Program-made: the position numbers and the translations under genes
The notes under the pieces: generated by a model
The model's input: the letters and a program-made list of their open reading frames with translations, nothing else
Databases searched by the model: none
What the model was told of the DNA's origin: nothing
Part shown: positions 7,501-9,661 of the stretch, piece by piece
How positions within the stretch are numbered: the first letter of the stretch is position 1
Layout of the letters: the number at the start of each line of letters is the position of its first letter
From: a bacterium
GTDB taxonomy: Bacteria; CAIWAD01
Assembly: GCA_030685015.1 (NCBI GenBank)
Contig: JAUXWS010000080.1
Coordinates: 1-9,661 of the forward strand
Direction of reading: 5' to 3'
DNA length: 9,661 nt

Positions 7501-7799
7501 GATGGGTTTCGCGCCCATGTCGTGGACCATTCGGCGGGGATTTCGCGCCGCGTAATGGTATTTACTCGCAAGAAATCTGCGTCGGATGGGACCGGCTGGC
7601 CCGACGCGAGCATCGGGTGGGGCGATGAAGACCGCACAGCGACCAAGCCCGACAGGCTGCTGGCAGGCTGTGGAGACTCTGCTGCCCAGGTTGGGCCACT
7701 CGCCAGGAGCTGACCGGCCAGGCAAAACAACTGCAGGATGCCGCCAGGTCGCCACTCTTTCAAAGAGTGCTGCATCGATATGATTCCAATACACATCAT
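4593..7799 (-). CDS. Secreted M1-family metallopeptidase (aminopeptidase N-like) with C-terminal sorting domain
   Basis: This product of about 1068 residues is a zinc aminopeptidase exported for peptide breakdown. A signal peptide lies at the start (core ILQLFCLAGQLLASG, likely cut near TWA-A). The M1 amino-terminal beta domain spans about 140-320 (NWLPCFDEPHDKA). Exopeptidase motif GGMEH at 383-387 replaces the usual GAMEN. Zinc ligands are His410, His414 (HELSH) and Glu433 in WLNEGW, with the exact 18-residue spacing and catalytic Glu411. Tyr490 in YEKAA is the probable transition-state tyrosine. After about residue 640 come a beta domain containing GNGDGDLAPGD (about 659-759), a region of alpha/beta look (about 764-969, with LLWFTGAGG and VFVSGQDAW), and a type IX-like sorting domain (985-1068: PNPFNP, SGLYFLAL, KLLLIK). 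The start at 7799 (ATGATG) overlaps the upstream stop as ATGA, suggesting coupled translation; an ATG at 7775 is a good alternative because it sits directly before the signal peptide. Confidence 0.9.
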   Translation of the reverse strand: MMCIGIISMQHSLKEWRPGGILQLFCLAGQLLASGPTWAAESPQPASSLSGLVAVRSSSPHPMLASGQPVPSDADFLRVNTITRREIPAEWSTTWARNPSKAHVRQAALWGGFADSSRFLHRRPLAPVAQGDERVDSLHAYDALRYDASLWLSFGPPAHLQASMTIDLVAREALDALQLHLRGYTVADVCLNGQATPFTREADRLLLDLAGHALAPGDSARLVLHYAGPPVWENGLGLSVSPQIAYTLSDPWGTRNWLPCFDEPHDKALWSVSVRADSTFATLANGELLGITHHGDGTSTWAYRHDVPMSSYLVSFACGRLTILEDNWNGLPMRWFVYPQHVAPAWQAVSRMDQMLACFTSLWGGYPFSSYAMGEAPIYGGMGGMEHQTCTTIGSGIIAAGLQYESIIAHELSHMWWGDSVTPVDFRHVWLNEGWATYAEAYFYQHLAGGSADAFLEYLRLIQQTYLNWDTQFQPIHAPPPNNLFTINQYEKAASVLHMLRDLMGEVAFHQAQRDWLAAHRHGTVDAREYQEAMEAASGLDLDWFFQQWIYRGGYPTYHTVTEQREEGDFCRIHLTVNQSHQVQESFRARLPIRLLTSAALLDTFVWIEDPSTQHSWLLPGVFDTLLFNHRETVLCRHVTVPPQPGPPLWQVRSFTMDDSEGGNGDGDLAPGDWAWLSLTVENVGGWDTDIQFSLGSSTLDVAGAWEPVPEAGGGTVVTLPTGHVQISGWNQSGMAYADLVLHSTSFGHTAQTSSFRLPMGDPWLLLAMPGSQMNLLPYYEDSLDSLRVFTDHLRVDLDPLPPPGLPDHSALLWFTGAGGQVLEADQQSYLRGIHTLAQGTVFVSGQDAWDQPAAECLFQPLSTNVADVVVDGLPGTVFEGLSALLIGAGGAGNQVGRSSLQACEGVEYSVPLAVYRNSQEAAILGAAHWDMEMTLFACGFGLEAISGMANTNSRQEWMGAVVELLQPGTPLPPRASGQRAPAFTLGMPHPNPFNPMARIPYTLHRSTNLLITLHDVAGREVAVLHRGEVSAGSHTLRVDGRGLASGLYFLALEDGTEEAVRKLLLIK

Positions 7800-9127
7800 G
7801 TGGATCTGGCCAATGTCTGCCGCGCCCATCGGCACGCCGCCTCCTTGTCGGTCAAGCGATCCTCCAGCTGCAGGGCCTCCAGTTCTTTGACCATGGCTCC
7901 CAAGGCGGGACCGGGCGGCGAACCCATTTCCATCAACTCCGTACCTGTGAGCAGGGGAGATGGATGCCACCTTGATTGGTGGTATGCCACAAGCTGAGCC
8001 ATCTGCGACCAGGCTACCGGCGCGGCCTGTGGCACGTGGCATGCCACCTCGCGAAGCCAGTCCGACTCAGGTCCGCGCAGGATGCGCAACTGGTCGGCCA
8101 GCCGCAGGGAGGGAAAGGTGGACAGCTGGCATAGCACCCGGGCAAGCTCTTCCATCATGGCCACATCCCGCCGGGAGCCCCGCAAGGACCGCATCAGGCA
8201 GGCAAGGGCGTGGGCGGCCTCCCGCATGCGGCCGGGCGTCAGCTCCGCAAACTCATGGCCCGCCACATCCAGCAAGAGGCAGGCCAAGCCACCACGTTGC
8301 ATGTCGCACCGCCCCGGCACCGCAATCGTCCGGCTGGCCGTTTTCCATGCCTGTCGCCAATGGCCGCTGGCACCGCTCCCCAGCCAGGGCGCGCGGTGTT
8401 GATCCCACTTCCCGGCCTCTTCGCGCAGCCATCGGCACAGCACGGGCCACAAGGCCGCGTCTTCCAGCAAATCCAAGCCCACGCCCGCGGCCGGGGCGGC
8501 CAGGAGCTTGTCCAGTTCCTGACGCACCCGTTCCAGGCTGACCACCACCAGATGTCCGGCATGGTCGCGGATGGCCTGGAGGGTGGCGCTGTCCACGCCG
8601 AAGCCCAGCTGGGCGGCGAAACGGACGGCCCGCAGCATGCGCAGGCGATCCTCGGCGAAGCGTTCCTCCGGCGGGCCGATGGTGCGGATGAGCCGGGCGG
8701 CCACATCCGCCTGGCCGCCCACCCAATCCATCAACTCGCCGGTCTCTGGATCCCACAGCATGCCATTGACGGTGAAGTCGCGCCGGCGCACGTCTACCAG
8801 GGCGGTGGAGAAGCGGACCTGCCCCGGGTGGCGGCCGTCCATGTAGCCGTCCTCCTCGCGGAAAGTGGCCACTTCGAAGTCGCGGCCACAGTGACGGACG
8901 ATCACCACGCCGAAGCTCTCGCCAACGGCAAAGGTGCGGGGAAAGAGGGCGCGCACCTGCTCCGGAGTGGCGGAGGTGGCGATGTCGAGGTCGGTCTGCA
9001 CCCGGCCCAGCAGGTAGTCGCGCACGGCGCCGCCGGCGATGAAGGCTTCGTGGCCCGACTGGCGCAGGGTGCGGATGATTTCCCGTGCCGGCTGGTAAAG
9101 TCGGGGTGGTGCGAACTCGATCTTCAT
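7796..9127 (-). CDS. cca: CCA tRNA nucleotidyltransferase / poly(A) polymerase family (class II)
   Basis: This enzyme of about 443 residues adds nucleotides without a template to RNA 3' ends, most likely the CCA end of tRNA. The class II head is clear. GGAVRDYLLGR begins at residue 32, and the two metal-binding aspartates are Asp46 and Asp48 in TDLDIAT. RRRDFTVNG at 114-122 fits the sugar-binding motif. RTIGPPEERFAEDRLRMLRAVRFAAQLGF (start about 148) contains the neck motif with Glu159, Asp160 and the arginines that recognise the base. The carboxyl half is helical and poorly conserved, as is usual. CCA-adding, A-adding and poly(A) activity cannot be separated with certainty by eye. ATG at 9127 is chosen because the fold begins right after it; the frame extends to a GTG at 9214 with no homologous sequence, and neither start has a clear ribosome binding site. 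Its stop overlaps the M1 peptidase start by 4 bp. Confidence 0.85.
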   Translation of the reverse strand: MKIEFAPPRLYQPAREIIRTLRQSGHEAFIAGGAVRDYLLGRVQTDLDIATSATPEQVRALFPRTFAVGESFGVVIVRHCGRDFEVATFREEDGYMDGRHPGQVRFSTALVDVRRRDFTVNGMLWDPETGELMDWVGGQADVAARLIRTIGPPEERFAEDRLRMLRAVRFAAQLGFGVDSATLQAIRDHAGHLVVVSLERVRQELDKLLAAPAAGVGLDLLEDAALWPVLCRWLREEAGKWDQHRAPWLGSGASGHWRQAWKTASRTIAVPGRCDMQRGGLACLLLDVAGHEFAELTPGRMREAAHALACLMRSLRGSRRDVAMMEELARVLCQLSTFPSLRLADQLRILRGPESDWLREVACHVPQAAPVAWSQMAQLVAYHQSRWHPSPLLTGTELMEMGSPPGPALGAMVKELEALQLEDRLTDKEAACRWARQTLARST

Positions 9128-9416
9128 GGCAGGGGCAGCATAGCATTCCGGCAGAAGCGGCGTGGGCTGAACGCGTCGTGTGGAAGAATTGATCGACCCA
9201 GGACGGGGGTACACATTCGACAGGGAGATGAAGCTGTACCATCGTTTAATTCATGCATGAGGGTTGATGGACCCTGGGCATGACCTTTGCGCCGTTGGAT
9301 CCTGAGGCAGTCGTTCGGAATGATTCAAGCCATCATCAATTCGAAGTCAGCAACACTTTTTCACTTCCTGCCCGCCAAGAAGTGTCAAAAGGCTCGTGTC
9401 CGGGTGGTTGAAGCGC

Positions 9417-9430
9417 TTGGTCGCGACCAA
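9417..9430. promoter_or_regulatory. Perfect 14-bp palindrome, candidate operator
   Basis: TTGGTCGCGACCAA is identical on both strands and lies 42 bp before the ATG of the plus-strand gene, where an operator or an mRNA 5' hairpin would act. A half-like sequence, CTTGGT, recurs shortly downstream (about 9439-9444). No regulator can be named. Confidence 0.4.
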
Positions 9431-9459
9431 TCTTGAACACTTGGTGACGGGCCTTAAAC

Positions 9460-9465
9460 AAGGAG
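9460..9465 (+). promoter_or_regulatory. Ribosome binding site of the truncated plus-strand gene
   Basis: AAGGAG is 7 nt before the ATG at 9473. This strong site, with the signal peptide that follows, supports the partial gene as real. Confidence 0.75.
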
Positions 9466-9472
9466 CGCTGGA

Positions 9473-9661
9473 ATGAGACGAGCCTTGACGGGCTTCCTTG
9501 TGGTTGCGGCCCTGGCTGGTTCCGCAATGGCGGGCACGTTTTCGAGCGGGCTGGAACGGCTGGTGGCGGGTCGATCCGCCTCGGAGTCGATCACAGTGCT
9601 GATCAGCATGACGGACCAGGTGGACGTGGCGGGCCTGGACGCCGATCTGCGGGCGCGCCGG
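9473..9661 (+). CDS. Amino end of an exported protein, possibly subtilase-type (truncated by window)
   Basis: The first 63 codons are open to the end of the window with no stop. The product begins MRRALTGFLVVAALAGSAMA, a classical signal peptide with two arginines, a hydrophobic core and an AMA cleavage site near residue 20. It continues GTFSSGLERLVAGR and SITVLISMTDQVDVAGLDADLRARR. The last part resembles the start of pro-regions that precede subtilisin-like serine peptidases in this kind of bacterium ('v.v.l.dQ.Dla.Lda.lra'). This is a pattern impression from family knowledge, not proof, and no catalytic residue is within view. The strong ribosome binding site makes the start secure. It is transcribed away from the tRNA nucleotidyltransferase gene. 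If the assignment holds, it would be a third exported peptidase in under 9 kb. Confidence 0.75.
   Translation, partial: MRRALTGFLVVAALAGSAMAGTFSSGLERLVAGRSASESITVLISMTDQVDVAGLDADLRARR

Larger units (their letters stand above)
9128..9472. promoter_or_regulatory. Divergent intergenic region
   Basis: These 345 bp lie between the minus-strand nucleotidyltransferase gene and the plus-strand truncated gene, so promoters for both should be here. Visible elements are the palindrome TCATGCATGA (9251-9260), an imperfect dyad CACTTC ... GAAGTG (about 9362-9384) in a T-rich and A-rich context, and the perfect palindrome at 9417-9430 listed separately. I found no promoter pair of -35 and -10 boxes that I trust, and no supported open frame. 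Confidence 0.4.

Noticed and set aside
7800-8042. Amino-terminal extension of the M1 peptidase back to 8042
   Set aside because: It would overlap the tRNA nucleotidyltransferase by about 245 bp and bury the signal peptide far inside the protein.
8210-9283. Plus-strand frame of 357 codons opposite the tRNA nucleotidyltransferase
   Set aside because: It is antisense to strongly conserved motifs of the real gene, and its composition is typical of shadow translation.

Overview
The window is GC-rich and bacterial. Its layout suggests an uncultured or little-studied lineage of the Fibrobacteres-Chlorobi-Bacteroidetes (FCB) superphylum or a neighbouring candidate phylum. The main reason is that two secreted peptidases end in a C-terminal sorting domain of the 'PNPFNP ... 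LASGLY ... LLLIK' type, which in the FCB group directs proteins to type IX secretion. I cannot assign a genus or species from the sequence alone.

Layout. Bases 1-1092 contain no convincing gene. They hold a possibly folded element (about 39-124), a short hairpin, about four copies of a ~155-bp tandem repeat (about 180-820) carrying a nested minisatellite of 'GACTGTCC' units, and two strong hairpins (871-909 and 1037-1060). The second hairpin is the probable terminator of the first gene. From 1093 to 9127 all five genes lie on the minus strand. In order of transcription, from high to low coordinates, they are: a class II CCA-adding/poly(A)-type tRNA nucleotidyltransferase; a large secreted M1 metallopeptidase overlapping it by 4 bp; a Fur/PerR-family repressor; a glutathione-peroxidase-fold lipoprotein; and a secreted C10 (streptopain-like) cysteine peptidase. 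A 345-bp divergent intergenic region (9128-9472) contains a perfect 14-bp palindrome. It is followed on the plus strand by the first 63 codons of a sixth gene, an exported protein that may be a subtilase-type pro-peptidase and that runs off the window.

How the genes fit together. The Fur-type regulator followed by a thiol peroxidase looks like a small peroxide or metal stress unit. The C10 and M1 peptidases, and perhaps the truncated gene at the right end, form a group of exported proteases or peptidases suited to breaking down extracellular protein. The tRNA nucleotidyltransferase is a housekeeping gene that appears to be translationally coupled to the M1 peptidase.

No CRISPR array, phage module, transposase gene, rRNA or tRNA was seen. 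The most unusual part is the gene-free repeat region at the left end. Apart from it the window looks like ordinary chromosome, and I do not claim a new defence or mobile system here.
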